Under the pieces are notes generated by a model. It was not told the origin of the DNA. It was given only the letters and a program-made list of their open reading frames with translations, and did not search any database. 64,000 nt of DNA, taken from NCBI RefSeq assembly GCF_001552535.1, contig NZ_BCRJ01000074.1, forward strand, positions 1 through 64,000, read 5' to 3'. A program made the position numbers and the translations under genes. This document shows positions 17,201 through 26,030 of the stretch, one piece after another (position 1 is the stretch's first letter; every line of letters starts with the position of its first letter). The stretch comes from Nocardioides jensenii JCM 1364 = NBRC 14755. Its GTDB lineage: Bacteria > Actinomycetota > Actinomycetes > Propionibacteriales > Nocardioidaceae.

Positions 17201-18192
17201 GCGCGCAGCCCCAACCGCGAGCGATGCGGGCCGCGGTGCCTGACCACGGAGTGGTCTCCCCGGTCGAGATCCCGCGGCCCGCGCCCGGTCCGGGCCAGGT
17301 GCTCGTCGAGGTCCGCGCCGCGGGGATGAACCGGGCAGACCTGCTGCACGCCAAGGGCCGCTACGGCCAGCGTGCGTTCGCCGGCACCACAGGTCCCGAC
17401 GTCGCCGGGATGGAGCTGGCCGGACGGGTGGTCGCGGTCGGTGACGGCGTCGACGACCAGATCCTGGGCACCCGCGTGATGGCGATGACTGCCCGCGCGT
17501 ACGCCGAGTACGCCGTCGTGGACGAGCGCCTGCTGATGGCGGTGCCCGAGGAACTCTCCTGGACCGATGCAGCGGCACTCCCGATGGCTCTGCTCACCGA
17601 GTACGAGGCCCAGGTCGCACTGGCCAGATCGGTCGCCGGCGAGCGGGTGCTGGTCATCGGTGCCACGTCAGGCGTGGGCCTCATCGGAGTCCAGCTGGCT
17701 CGCACCATCGGGCCGGCGTCGTTGGTGGCCACCAGCCGCAACACCGACGTCGATGCCCTGCTGCAGTCGCTCGGCGCAGGCACGGTCGCACACACTCCGG
17801 ACGAGGTGGCCAACGCCTCCACCGAGGGGTACGACGTGGTCATCGACCACGTCGGTGGGGACTGGCTCGGCACCGCACTGGCACACCTGCGCAACGGCGC
17901 CCGCGTGGTGTCCGTGGGTCGGCTCGGCGAGCGGACCGTCCAGGTCGACCTGACTGCGCTGGCCGGGAAGCGGGCCAGCCTGATCGGGACCACGTGGAAG
18001 ACCCAGGAGCTGGCGCAGATCGCCGACAGTGTCGCCGGAGTCCGTGAGCACGTTCTGCCCGCTGTCGCAGACGGCCGGATCCGTCCGGTGGTCTCGGGAA
18101 CCCTCGAGTTCGGCGACATCGCGGGCGGCTACCAGCGGCTCGCCGACGGGCACAGTCCGGGCAAGCTCGTCGTGGTCGTCAGCCGGGACTGA
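17197..18192 (+). CDS. NADPH:quinone oxidoreductase-type MDR protein
   Basis: A 331-residue medium-chain dehydrogenase/reductase without the zinc ligands of alcohol dehydrogenases. It has a GroES-like N-terminal fold with AAGMNRADLLHAKG, and a Rossmann fold near VLVIGATSGVGLIGVQLA. The GTG start overlaps the beta-subunit stop (GTGA). Members reduce quinones or enoyl compounds. In this operon it could reduce a quinone or an unsaturated intermediate after ring dihydroxylation. It is a relative of the damaged gene at 37812, though not a close copy. Confidence 0.85.
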   Translation: MSAQPQPRAMRAAVPDHGVVSPVEIPRPAPGPGQVLVEVRAAGMNRADLLHAKGRYGQRAFAGTTGPDVAGMELAGRVVAVGDGVDDQILGTRVMAMTARAYAEYAVVDERLLMAVPEELSWTDAAALPMALLTEYEAQVALARSVAGERVLVIGATSGVGLIGVQLARTIGPASLVATSRNTDVDALLQSLGAGTVAHTPDEVANASTEGYDVVIDHVGGDWLGTALAHLRNGARVVSVGRLGERTVQVDLTALAGKRASLIGTTWKTQELAQIADSVAGVREHVLPAVADGRIRPVVSGTLEFGDIAGGYQRLADGHSPGKLVVVVSRD

Positions 18193-18193
18193 C

Positions 18194-19576
18194 GTGGGGG
18201 AGTCGGCGCGCCCCGGTGCCGTGGCCGCGGTGCTGGTCGCGGCGGCCGCGGTGGCCTCGCTCGTCTACAGCCTGGCCATGCCGCTGCTGGGCGAGTTCCC
18301 GGCGATCTTCGGGATCAGCGCCTCCAGCGCCACCTGGATCATCGTCGCCAACTCCGTCTCCGGGGCGGTCTCCACCCCAGTCACCGGACGCCTCGGCGAC
18401 ACGTGGGGCGCCCGCCGTACCCTCCTCGGTTCGATGGCCTGCCTGGTCGTCGGCTCGGTGGTCTGCACGGTGGCCACGAGCCTCGAGGTGATGCTCGTCG
18501 GGCGGGTCCTGCAGGGCGTCGCGGCCGGCACCGTGCCCTTGGCGATCGGCATCGTCCGCCACGTGGTCCCGGCCAGGAACCTGGGCGCGGTGATCGGCGC
18601 GTTGAGCGCCACGCTCGGGCTCGGCAGCGGGGTCGGGATCACCATGGCGGGCCTGCTGCTCGCACACGGCAGCTGGCGCCTGGTCTTCGCAGCGACCAGC
18701 CTTCTGGCCGTGGTCGTCTTCGTGCTCGTCGCCAAGCTGGTGCCCGCAGACGCCCCCGCGACCACACGGCAGATCGACGTGTGGGGAGCGGTCGGCCTCG
18801 GCATCGTGCTGACCTGTCTGCTGGTGCCGCTGAGCAAGGGCTCCGAGTGGGGCTGGGGATCCGCGCTCGTGTGGTCGATGGCCGGTGTCGCCGTCGTGGT
18901 CGGCGCTGCCTGGGTGGTGCACCAGTTGCGGCACCGTCAGCCGATGGTCAATGTGCGTCTGGCCCTGTCGGCGCGCTTCGGGGGCGTGCTCGTGCTGTCC
19001 CTCGTGGTGGGCGGCACCATCTTCTTCAGCCTGCTCACCGTGGTCGTGGTGGTGCAGGCCCCGCACGGGACCGACTACGGACTCGGGCGAACCGCGCTGG
19101 CCTCCGGCCTGGTCCTGATCCCCGGCAACTTGATGATGCTGGTGGCACCGGTGCCGACCGCTCGTTTCGCACGGGAGTTCGGCGTGCGGGCGGTTCTGCG
19201 CGTCGGGCTGGCCATCGTGGCGGCCGGCTATCTGCTGCGTGCCGGGCTCGACCGGAACCTGCTCGAGGTGAGCCTGGGCTACCTCTTCGTGCAGTCGGGG
19301 GTTGGCGTCTGCCTGGCCGCGCTGCCGTTGGCGGTGGCGCGCAGCTCCCCGGCGGCGGAGACCTCGTCCGCGCAGGCGCTGAGCACCACGATGCGGCAGA
19401 CCGGCATCGCCATCGCCGGTGCGGGCTATGCGGCCCTGGTCGCGGTCATGCACCTGGACTTCGAGGGCCACTTGTTCCCGACCTCGCGCGCCCTCGACGT
19501 GTCGTTCCTGGCCGGTGTCGCGATCGCGCTGGTTGGCATCGTCGGAACCTACGTCGGCGTGCGCCGTGTTCACTGA
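18194..19576 (+). CDS. MFS transporter, DHA2/EmrB-QacA type
   Basis: A 460-residue carrier with about 14 predicted membrane helices. The motif-A region RLGDTWGARR and the motif-C-like GLGSGVGITMAG suggest drug or aromatic efflux by proton antiport. I took GTG 18194, one base after the oxidoreductase stop; further upstream the frame runs through that gene. Cotranscription with the Rieske oxygenase suggests export of a toxic intermediate or substrate transport. It is unlike the paired carriers at 10955 and 22006. Confidence 0.85.
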   Translation: MGESARPGAVAAVLVAAAAVASLVYSLAMPLLGEFPAIFGISASSATWIIVANSVSGAVSTPVTGRLGDTWGARRTLLGSMACLVVGSVVCTVATSLEVMLVGRVLQGVAAGTVPLAIGIVRHVVPARNLGAVIGALSATLGLGSGVGITMAGLLLAHGSWRLVFAATSLLAVVVFVLVAKLVPADAPATTRQIDVWGAVGLGIVLTCLLVPLSKGSEWGWGSALVWSMAGVAVVVGAAWVVHQLRHRQPMVNVRLALSARFGGVLVLSLVVGGTIFFSLLTVVVVVQAPHGTDYGLGRTALASGLVLIPGNLMMLVAPVPTARFAREFGVRAVLRVGLAIVAAGYLLRAGLDRNLLEVSLGYLFVQSGVGVCLAALPLAVARSSPAAETSSAQALSTTMRQTGIAIAGAGYAALVAVMHLDFEGHLFPTSRALDVSFLAGVAIALVGIVGTYVGVRRVH

Positions 19577-19609
19577 CCGACGCGATGCCGCGATCGGGGG
19601 CTCGGACCC

Positions 19610-20392
19610 TCAGCCGAAGGTGCCGCCGTTCACGTCGAGCACCGCACCGGTGATGAAACTTGCCCCTTCACTTGCGAGAAACTCAACCGTCGCGGCAACC
19701 TCTTCGGGGCGCCCGATCCGCCGGAGCGGAACCGTCGAGGCAAAGCGCTCGTGCAAGTTGAGAGACCCCGATTCCCCTCCGACGTCAGAGAGCGGCGTCT
19801 TGATGCGGCCCGGCGCGACTGTGTTGGCCGTGATGTTGTGGCTCCCGCCCTCACCCGCGAGGCTGCGGGTGAGCCCGATGATTGCGGCCTTGCTCGCCGA
19901 GTAGTGAGCACCTGCGACATCTGAGTAGACGCGTCCGGCGCGTGAGGAGATGTTGACGATCCTGCCCCAACCACGTTCCCTCATCGATGCCATCGCCCAC
20001 TGTGAGAGCAGGAAGGGCGCGGTCAGGTTGACAGCCATGACCTGGTCCCACTGCTCCTGCGTGATGTCCGGAATGGGGAAGTGGCTCCCGTCCCGGCGCT
20101 TGGGGTGGATCCCGGCGTTGTTGACCAGGATGTCGATGCCACCGAGCTCACGCGTGATCGCATCGATGAGACCGGCGATCGATCCGCGATCAGCGAGGTC
20201 GACCTGGAACGCCCTCGCTGCGGCGGCAGTGGTGGCCAGCTCCTGAGCCGTCTCGAGCACTCGGTCGGAGCAGTCGACGAGGACGAGGCTGTGCCTGTCA
20301 TCAGCAAGGCGCCGCGCGATGGCGAGGCCGAGGCCGCTCGCGGCGCCGGTGACGAGGGTGATCCGCGGACCGACGGCTGTTGTCTCGCTCAT
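19610..20392 (-). CDS. Short-chain dehydrogenase/reductase
   Basis: A 260-residue classical SDR. The cofactor motif is TGAASGLGLA, NNAG follows near residue 90, and the catalytic Tyr-x3-Lys is YSASK, with Ser in NISSRAG. The C-terminus ends with the usual GAVLDVNGG. The ATG at 20392 follows aaggag. It lies 34 bp after the flavoprotein gene at 20427 in the same direction, so the two probably form one unit oxidising a hydroxylated ring or acid. Substrate unknown. Confidence 0.88.
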   Translation of the reverse strand: MSETTAVGPRITLVTGAASGLGLAIARRLADDRHSLVLVDCSDRVLETAQELATTAAAARAFQVDLADRGSIAGLIDAITRELGGIDILVNNAGIHPKRRDGSHFPIPDITQEQWDQVMAVNLTAPFLLSQWAMASMRERGWGRIVNISSRAGRVYSDVAGAHYSASKAAIIGLTRSLAGEGGSHNITANTVAPGRIKTPLSDVGGESGSLNLHERFASTVPLRRIGRPEEVAATVEFLASEGASFITGAVLDVNGGTFG

Positions 20393-20426
20393 GTGATTCT
20401 CCTTCGACTCCATCTGGCTTCCTCGA

Positions 20427-21797
20427 TCAGTGCTGAGCGATGCCGGCGGCGCAGCGTCCGGCGACCCTGCCGCTGATCACCGACTTGGCGAGAGAGGATC
20501 CGCTCATGTAGCTGGCCCCGTGGAATCCACCGACGACCTCGCCGGCCGCGTGCAGGCCGGGGATCGGGTGCTCGAACACATCGATGACCCGCATCGCGGT
20601 GTCGACGTGCAGTCCGCCGTAGGTGCTGGGCAGGCCGGTCGTGCACGGGTAGGCGTAGAAGGGCGGGGCCGCCACCTCCGGGGGCTCTCCGACACCGTTG
20701 CCCAGAGAGCTGCGCCCGAACCGGCTGTCGCCACCGCTGCGCACGTCGGCGTTGTAGGTGCTGATGGTGTCCGCGAGTGCTGGCGGATCGATCCTGAGCT
20801 TGGCGGCCAGGTCCTCCACCGTGTCCGCGGTCTGGAGGTAGCCGCGCTCGAGTGCTCCCTCGAAGTCATTGACCGTCAGGTCAGGCCTCGTCTGTTCCAT
20901 GACGTGCGAGTCGAAGACCTGGAAGCCCACCGCGCCAGGCTGCTCGAGGCACGCGTCGCCGATCGTCTTGTAGGACAAGGACTCGTCGACGAATCGCTGA
21001 CCGTGCACATTGACGACGACCGCTCCCCGGTACATCGCGATGAGCAGGATCGGCGGTGCGGAGTCCCGGGGCAGAGATGTGCCGAAGGTGCCCTTCACGT
21101 AGCCCATGTCGACGAGGTCGGCGCCGAGGGCCATCCCGAGCAGAATCCCGTCGCCGGTGTTGCCGGACCCTCCCAGTGGTGGGGCGTCGCGGAAGCGGGG
21201 TGCGAACGCCTGCAGGAGTCGCTTGCTGCGGTTGAAGCCTCCCGAGGCCAGGACGACCCCGGACTGCGCGGTCAGCTCCCGAGCGGCCGTGCCTCCGGCC
21301 AGGACCCCGTTCACCCGGTTCCCGGAACGGAGCAGCCGATCGGCACCCGACTCCATGATGAATGTGATGTTCGGGTGTCCTGTGGCGGCGTCCTGGACGG
21401 CCTCGAACATCCGAGGGGCGTTGGTGCCGTGGGTGCGCGGCCGCGACTGGTTGCTGCTCAAGGACACGCGCTCGAAGGGCACACCGATCTCGCGCAGCCA
21501 CTCGTAGGCGGCCAGCTGCTCGGCGACGTACAGGTCCACGAGCTCTGGATCGTTCCTGCCCTCCCCGACAGTCAGGAGGTCCTCGCGCAGCAGGTCGGGG
21601 GAGTCATCGATGCCTTGCTGTTGCTGCAGGTCGGTGCCGGCGAAGGCGAACGACCCGCCGCTCAACCGGGCGCTCCCGCCGGGGTCTGCCGTCTTCTCCA
21701 GGATCAGCACGCGGGCGTCGGCGTCAGCAGCGGCGATCCCCGCGGTGACTCCGGCCAACCCACCACCGATGACAATCACGTCCCAGTCGTCCGGCAT
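20427..21797 (-). CDS. FAD-dependent dehydrogenase, fumarate reductase/KstD-like
   Basis: A 456-residue flavoprotein of the succinate dehydrogenase / fumarate reductase flavoprotein family. The dinucleotide-binding motif is VIVIGGGLAGVTAG, and SARLSGGSFAFAG follows. The C-terminal GLHAAGEVVGGFHGA and MSGSSLAKSVISG complete the FAD site. It is cytosolic, with no Tat signal. Relatives include 3-ketosteroid-delta1-dehydrogenase, tricarballylate dehydrogenase and 3-oxo-acid desaturases, so it may introduce or remove a double bond in an alicyclic ring. The start is one of two ATGs (21797 or 21806). aggagga fits the inner one better. Confidence 0.85.
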   Translation of the reverse strand: MPDDWDVIVIGGGLAGVTAGIAAADADARVLILEKTADPGGSARLSGGSFAFAGTDLQQQQGIDDSPDLLREDLLTVGEGRNDPELVDLYVAEQLAAYEWLREIGVPFERVSLSSNQSRPRTHGTNAPRMFEAVQDAATGHPNITFIMESGADRLLRSGNRVNGVLAGGTAARELTAQSGVVLASGGFNRSKRLLQAFAPRFRDAPPLGGSGNTGDGILLGMALGADLVDMGYVKGTFGTSLPRDSAPPILLIAMYRGAVVVNVHGQRFVDESLSYKTIGDACLEQPGAVGFQVFDSHVMEQTRPDLTVNDFEGALERGYLQTADTVEDLAAKLRIDPPALADTISTYNADVRSGGDSRFGRSSLGNGVGEPPEVAAPPFYAYPCTTGLPSTYGGLHVDTAMRVIDVFEHPIPGLHAAGEVVGGFHGASYMSGSSLAKSVISGRVAGRCAAGIAQH

Positions 21798-22005
21798 CGC
21801 GTCCATTCCTCCTGATCACTCGGGGTCGTCGCGAACCTAATGGCACCCACGCGATGGGGACCTCCCTCGGTTCCGCTCGTCGGCACGTTGGTTCCCGGGT
21901 CGGTCGAGGGAGGTCGGCGGGCCGGATCGTGTGCCGGAGCGTGGAACATCGGGAGGCGCCAGCGGCGGCAGGGCGCGAGGATGTGCGCCATGGTGATGGG
22001 GAGAC

Positions 22006-23286
22006 ATGGCGGAGATCTGCCATCGTGGGGCAACCACGGGGGTCCCCGTGCAGTCTGAGCCAGGTTCCGCCGTCGACGGACCGACCGCAATCGGCCAGGG
22101 CCTGGCCACCTTCCAGGCGATCGCCCTCACCCTCACCGGATCGCTGCCGGTGTTCCTCACCGGTGCCCTGGCCGTGCACGTCACCGGAGAGCTCGGCATC
22201 GGACCGGGTGGACTCGGCCTGGCCGCCTCCCTGCTGTTCGCCACCTCGGGCGTGGTCGCGCGGCCGATGGGGGCGCTCATCCAGGCCCGGGGAATCCGCT
22301 TCGGCTACGGGGTGGCGGCCACGACCGGCTCCGTCTCGCTCCTGACGATCGCCACCGCACAGCACTATGCGGTCCTGCTCGTGGCCATGGTCCTCGGAGG
22401 AGTGGCCAACGCGATGGGGCAGCCCACCGCGAACATGCTGCTCACACAGTCGGTGGCGCCGCGCAGGCTGGGCCTCGCGATGGGGATCAAGCAGTCCTAC
22501 ATCCCCGTGGCGTCCCTGCTCGGCGGACTGTCGGTCCCGACGATCGCCGCGGAGTTCGGTTGGCGCTGGGCGATGGCCGTTGCGGCCGCGCTGTGCCTCG
22601 TGATCGCGGCGACCGGGGTCGTCTCGCGGCGGGCCCCCGCCGTCGCGCGGGCAGCGCCCGTGGGTGCCGGTCGACGCCGCCTGCCGCGCAGGGCGATGCT
22701 CATCCTGACCGTCGGGACCGGTGTGTCGGCCGGGGCTGCCACCAGTCTCGGTGTGTTCCTCGTCGACTCGGCTGTCGACTCCGGGGTGTCTCCGGCACAG
22801 GCAGGCTACCTGCTGGCCGCCTGCTCGGGCCTCTCGTTGGCCACCCGAGTGACCCTGGGCTGGGCGGTCGACCGACTGAGCGGACGCAACCTCTACGCCC
22901 TGGTCGCCAACCTGCTGACCGTCACCGTCGTCGGCTTCCTGCTGCTCGCCCTGGGCAGCCCGGCCTTCATCGTGGTGGGCGCCCTTGCGGCGTACCTCGG
23001 GTGGAGCTGGACCGGGATCCTCCACCTGGCGATCGTCCGGGACAACGACGGTGCCGTGGCCACGGCCACCGGATACCTGCAGACCGGACTCGCCCTGGGG
23101 GCCGCGCTGGGCCCGATCAGCCTCGGCGTCATCGCGGAGAGTACGTCGTACGAGGTGGCCTGGCTGGCCACGGCCGTGATCGGACTCGCCGGCATGGTCG
23201 TGGTCCGCACCGCCGAGCGGATGATCCGTCGCGGAGTCAGCGAGGACACGCGTCCGCGCGGACGGAGCGGTGCGGCCGCACGGTGA
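22006..23286 (+). CDS. MFS transporter, paralog of the carrier at 10955
   Basis: A 426-residue, about 12-helix carrier. GQPTANMLLTQSV and RLGLAMGIKQSYIPVASLLG repeat the 10955 protein almost exactly, and the C-terminal half aligns too (TSYEVAWL near the last helices). It lacks the TEP-repeat loop. It is divergent from the flavoprotein/SDR unit, which it may serve. The exact start is uncertain: ATG 22006 has ggggag close by, while a GTG near 22051 is also possible. The first helix begins around residue 35 from ATG 22006. Confidence 0.85.
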   Translation: MAEICHRGATTGVPVQSEPGSAVDGPTAIGQGLATFQAIALTLTGSLPVFLTGALAVHVTGELGIGPGGLGLAASLLFATSGVVARPMGALIQARGIRFGYGVAATTGSVSLLTIATAQHYAVLLVAMVLGGVANAMGQPTANMLLTQSVAPRRLGLAMGIKQSYIPVASLLGGLSVPTIAAEFGWRWAMAVAAALCLVIAATGVVSRRAPAVARAAPVGAGRRRLPRRAMLILTVGTGVSAGAATSLGVFLVDSAVDSGVSPAQAGYLLAACSGLSLATRVTLGWAVDRLSGRNLYALVANLLTVTVVGFLLLALGSPAFIVVGALAAYLGWSWTGILHLAIVRDNDGAVATATGYLQTGLALGAALGPISLGVIAESTSYEVAWLATAVIGLAGMVVVRTAERMIRRGVSEDTRPRGRSGAAAR

Positions 23287-23335
23287 GCCTCATCTCGCTC
23301 GGCGCGACCCTGCACCGAGGGAGTCAAGGCGCAGG

Positions 23336-24145
23336 TCAGACTGCGTCGAGCGGCCGTGGCTCGGTGCGCCTGGTGGCAAGAGCCCGACTGGCCTCGTAAC
23401 CCACCCTCCGCAGCGCCCGCCCGTGCACGCCGGGATCGATCTTCCCGGCCGCGCCCGCCACCGAGAAGGCGGCGACGACGCTGCGCTGCGCGTTGAACAC
23501 CGGAACCGCCAGGCAGTGCAGCCCCTGGCGGGACTCCTCGTCGTCGACAGCCATCCCCTCGAGTCGTGCGAACTCCAGGGCGCGTTCCAGGTCGTCCGAG
23601 CTGGCCAGGGTCTTGGAGGTCCAGCGGACCAAGCCCCTGGCCAGGGTCTCCTCGATCCCTTGGGGGTCGTGGGCCAGCATCGCCTTCCCGATGGCCGTGC
23701 AGTACGCCGGAACCACGCCGCCGATGCGGGACGGTGCCGGGAAGTGTCGGTGCCCGTACAGCTTGTTGAGATAGACGACGTCGGGTCCCCGGAGAACCGC
23801 GAGGTGCACGGTCTCGTGGGTCAGCTCGAAGAGCTGAGCAAGGTATGGAGTGAGGGCGTTCTGCAGCCACTGGTACTCGCCGACGAGTGCCTGGTATCCC
23901 AACTCGTAGAGCTGGGAACCGATTCGGTACTGGAGCCCTTGGCGACACACGACTCCGTTGCGCTCAAGAACGGCCAGGACCCGGAACGCCGTCGACTTGG
24001 ACAGCTCGGCGCGTCGCGCCAGCTCGCTCACGCCCACTCCGGCGTTGGCCTCGCGGCCGAACGCAGCAAGCAGGCTGAACGCCTTGTCGATCGCTCCGCG
24101 CTCGCACGTGGAGGCCGATCCCTTCGGCAGTGGACCGTCGACCAT
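23336..24145 (-). CDS. IclR-family transcriptional regulator
   Basis: A 269-residue IclR regulator with an N-terminal winged helix (about 25-85, SELARRAELSKSTAFRVL) and a C-terminal effector-binding domain (about 100-265). The domain includes AIGKAMLAHDP and the ligand-pocket stretch GLHCLAVPVFNAQ. I chose the ATG at 24145 because it gives the normal family start; an in-frame ATG at 24232 would add 29 unusual residues. The family controls aromatic catabolism (for example PcaR, MhpR). An island-type operator lies about 50 bp upstream, so the GntR protein may control it. Its own targets are not evident. Confidence 0.88.
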   Translation of the reverse strand: MVDGPLPKGSASTCERGAIDKAFSLLAAFGREANAGVGVSELARRAELSKSTAFRVLAVLERNGVVCRQGLQYRIGSQLYELGYQALVGEYQWLQNALTPYLAQLFELTHETVHLAVLRGPDVVYLNKLYGHRHFPAPSRIGGVVPAYCTAIGKAMLAHDPQGIEETLARGLVRWTSKTLASSDDLERALEFARLEGMAVDDEESRQGLHCLAVPVFNAQRSVVAAFSVAGAAGKIDPGVHGRALRRVGYEASRALATRRTEPRPLDAV

Positions 24146-24192
24146 GGGCACACTTCCCTCATCCCGAGTCCAGAGTGGAACCGAGTGGTTCA

Positions 24193-24205
24193 ATGGTCCA
24201 ACAAA
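24193..24205. promoter_or_regulatory. Degenerate island operator before IclR gene
   Basis: ATGGTCCAACAAA, preceded by CA, keeps the first half-site and centre of the island consensus but has ACAAA for ACCAT. It lies 48-60 bp upstream of the chosen IclR start. Confidence 0.45.
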
Positions 24206-24245
24206 TGTGCCAGTGGGGCGAACGTCTGTCAAGGGTCCATCCGGG

Positions 24246-24295
24246 CACGGACCTCCGGCTGACGGGCGTTGCCGTCCGTCAGTCGGAGGTCCGTG
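24246..24295 (-). terminator. Strong hairpin after second Rieske operon
   Basis: Twenty-base arms with one G/T-type mismatch around a 10-base loop. It lies 33 bp past the stop of the binding-protein gene at 24328 and before the IclR promoter. There is no T-run, as is common for high-GC actinobacterial terminators. Confidence 0.6.
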
Positions 24296-24327
24296 TCGTC
24301 AGGAGTGCTGCCGAGGACGACGTGGCG

Positions 24328-25302
24328 TCACTGGTCGACGTAGTCCGTGTAGGTCTCGACGTGCTGCTTCAGGGCTTCGTTGACGTCGTCGGGTCCCATG
24401 AACGGGTCCGGGACCAAGTCCTCGCCGCCCATCTTGTCGACCACCTCCGGGTCCTCGTCGCAGGTCTTGAGTGCTTCCTCGAGTGAGGTCTGCACGTCAT
24501 CGGGGATGCCGTTCGGTGTTGCGAGGTAGAAGTAGATGTCCGGGAGGGTGGCGTCGCCGTAGCCCAGCTCGTCGAGGGTCGGAGTGTCCGGGGTGACGTC
24601 CCAGCGCTCGTTGCCGATGGTGGCGAGCGGGATGAATTCTTCCGACTCGATGAACCCGGCTGACACGACGTCGGAATCCAGGCCCGCAGCGTCGAGGTTG
24701 CCCCCCAGCAGCGCGGTGTTCACCTCGCCGGAGGAGCCCATGGGAACAATGTTGAACTCCAGCCCGTACCGCTTCGCCAGGGCCTGGAAGGCGATCGCCT
24801 TGGGGCTGGTGGGTGTCGGCACGCCGGTGTCGACCTCACCCGGGTTCTCCTTGACGTACGCGAAGAACTCTTCTGCCGTCTTGTGCGGCGAGTCCTTGCT
24901 CACGGCGATGGTCATGCCGTAGCCGTAGAACGCGCCGATCGGGTTGAGGTCCTCCCAGTCGAAGTCGAAGTCCTCGACCATCGGCGTGACCGTCATGCCC
25001 GTGGTGATGGCCAGGCCGATCGTGTAGCCGTCGGGTTTCGCGTTCATCACCTCCAGGGTGCCGCTGGAGCCACCGCCGCCGTCGTGGTTCTCCACGACGA
25101 TGTCCTGGCCGAGCTCGCCGCTCATGCACTCCGCGATGATCCGTGACGTGGTGTCCGTCCCTCCGCCCGGCGCGTAGGGGACCACCCACCGGATGTCGTC
25201 CGAGGGGTAGGCGCCACTTCCGCTGGAGCCCGCACATCCGGCCACCAGCGCTGACGCGAGAAGCCCGACCGCGACGCCACCTGAGATCCGCCACCTGTTC
25301 AT
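24328..25302 (-). CDS. TctC-type solute-binding lipoprotein
   Basis: A 324-residue receptor of the tripartite tricarboxylate transporter family. It has a lipoprotein signal with lipobox LVAGC (Cys23), then the binding domain starting DIRWVVPYAPGG. gggag precedes the ATG at 25302. Family proteins bind carboxylates, including aromatic ones such as terephthalate (TphC), at the membrane surface. It is the last gene of the operon starting at 28135 and has no TctA/TctB beside it; it would have to use the permease at 40933-43120. Two cysteines (about 64 and 286) are shared with the other copies. Confidence 0.88.
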   Translation of the reverse strand: MNRWRISGGVAVGLLASALVAGCAGSSGSGAYPSDDIRWVVPYAPGGGTDTTSRIIAECMSGELGQDIVVENHDGGGGSSGTLEVMNAKPDGYTIGLAITTGMTVTPMVEDFDFDWEDLNPIGAFYGYGMTIAVSKDSPHKTAEEFFAYVKENPGEVDTGVPTPTSPKAIAFQALAKRYGLEFNIVPMGSSGEVNTALLGGNLDAAGLDSDVVSAGFIESEEFIPLATIGNERWDVTPDTPTLDELGYGDATLPDIYFYLATPNGIPDDVQTSLEEALKTCDEDPEVVDKMGGEDLVPDPFMGPDDVNEALKQHVETYTDYVDQ

Positions 25303-25412
25303 TGGAACTCCCATCTCGTCCGCCCCGTGGATTAGACCTGTGCGATGCCGAAAAGTGTGTTCTGCGTCACGGCGTGGCGCCACGGGGTGTGCCGCGCAGC
25401 GGCACGCCCGGA

Positions 25413-25985
25413 CTACAGGAGGATCGAGAGGACGCCGCCGGAGTCCCGGAGAGTCTCGTGGACGAGGCGCGCGACCTTCCGCTTGATCAGGAAGGTGTCC
25501 TCCACTCGGACCAGGCTGTACTCGAGCAGGCCCGCGTGCGTCGTGGTCTGGTGAGGGCGCGACCTGTAGACCACGAAGTTGGCCTCGACGTGGACCTGAC
25601 CCGCCTGGTCTCGCAGCGGACGGACGTTGGAGACCACTCGACGCGTGCGCGAATGGGGATTCTCGATGTGCGCCCAGGTGCTCTTCAGTCGTTGCACCCG
25701 GCCGGCCAGCTCGTCCTTGGTCTCGTTGATCAGGGCGAGGTTCAGGTCCGCGTCCCCGTAGATGTCGTCGGTCGAAGGGACCACGTAGTCCCCGTCCGCC
25801 GCGAACAGGTCGTACCAGTCGTCGAGTGCCCACGCGTCGAGGAGCGCAGCCTCGTCGTTGATGAAGCGCTCGCACTGCAAGCGCGTCGCGAGTCCTTCCT
25901 CTCCGGGCAGGGAGCGACGGAACGTCCCACCCAGGATCGGGAGACGGTCGTCCGCGCCCGTCACGTCTGCATCGGCGTCGCTCAT
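25413..25985 (-). CDS. Ring-hydroxylating oxygenase, beta subunit
   Basis: A 190-residue NTF2-fold subunit, paired by similarity and operon with the alpha subunit at 26774-28135. FINDEAALLDAWALDDW, HIENPHSRTRR and LRDSGGVLSILL match the first beta subunit. A longer N-terminus of about 20 residues is acidic. The ATG at 25985 follows aggagag; an upstream GTG is less likely. Unusually, an SDR gene separates it from its alpha subunit. Confidence 0.9.
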   Translation of the reverse strand: MSDADADVTGADDRLPILGGTFRRSLPGEEGLATRLQCERFINDEAALLDAWALDDWYDLFAADGDYVVPSTDDIYGDADLNLALINETKDELAGRVQRLKSTWAHIENPHSRTRRVVSNVRPLRDQAGQVHVEANFVVYRSRPHQTTTHAGLLEYSLVRVEDTFLIKRKVARLVHETLRDSGGVLSILL

Positions 25986-26030
25986 GTTCTCTCCTGGTTG
26001 CACTCGCTTGTCGGTCACGGCCGGGCGACG

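Noticed and set aside
18179..19573. Long open frame antisense to the DHA2-type carrier
   Set aside because: High-GC antisense shadow: His/Gln/Arg-rich translation without domains, while the plus strand encodes a clear membrane protein.
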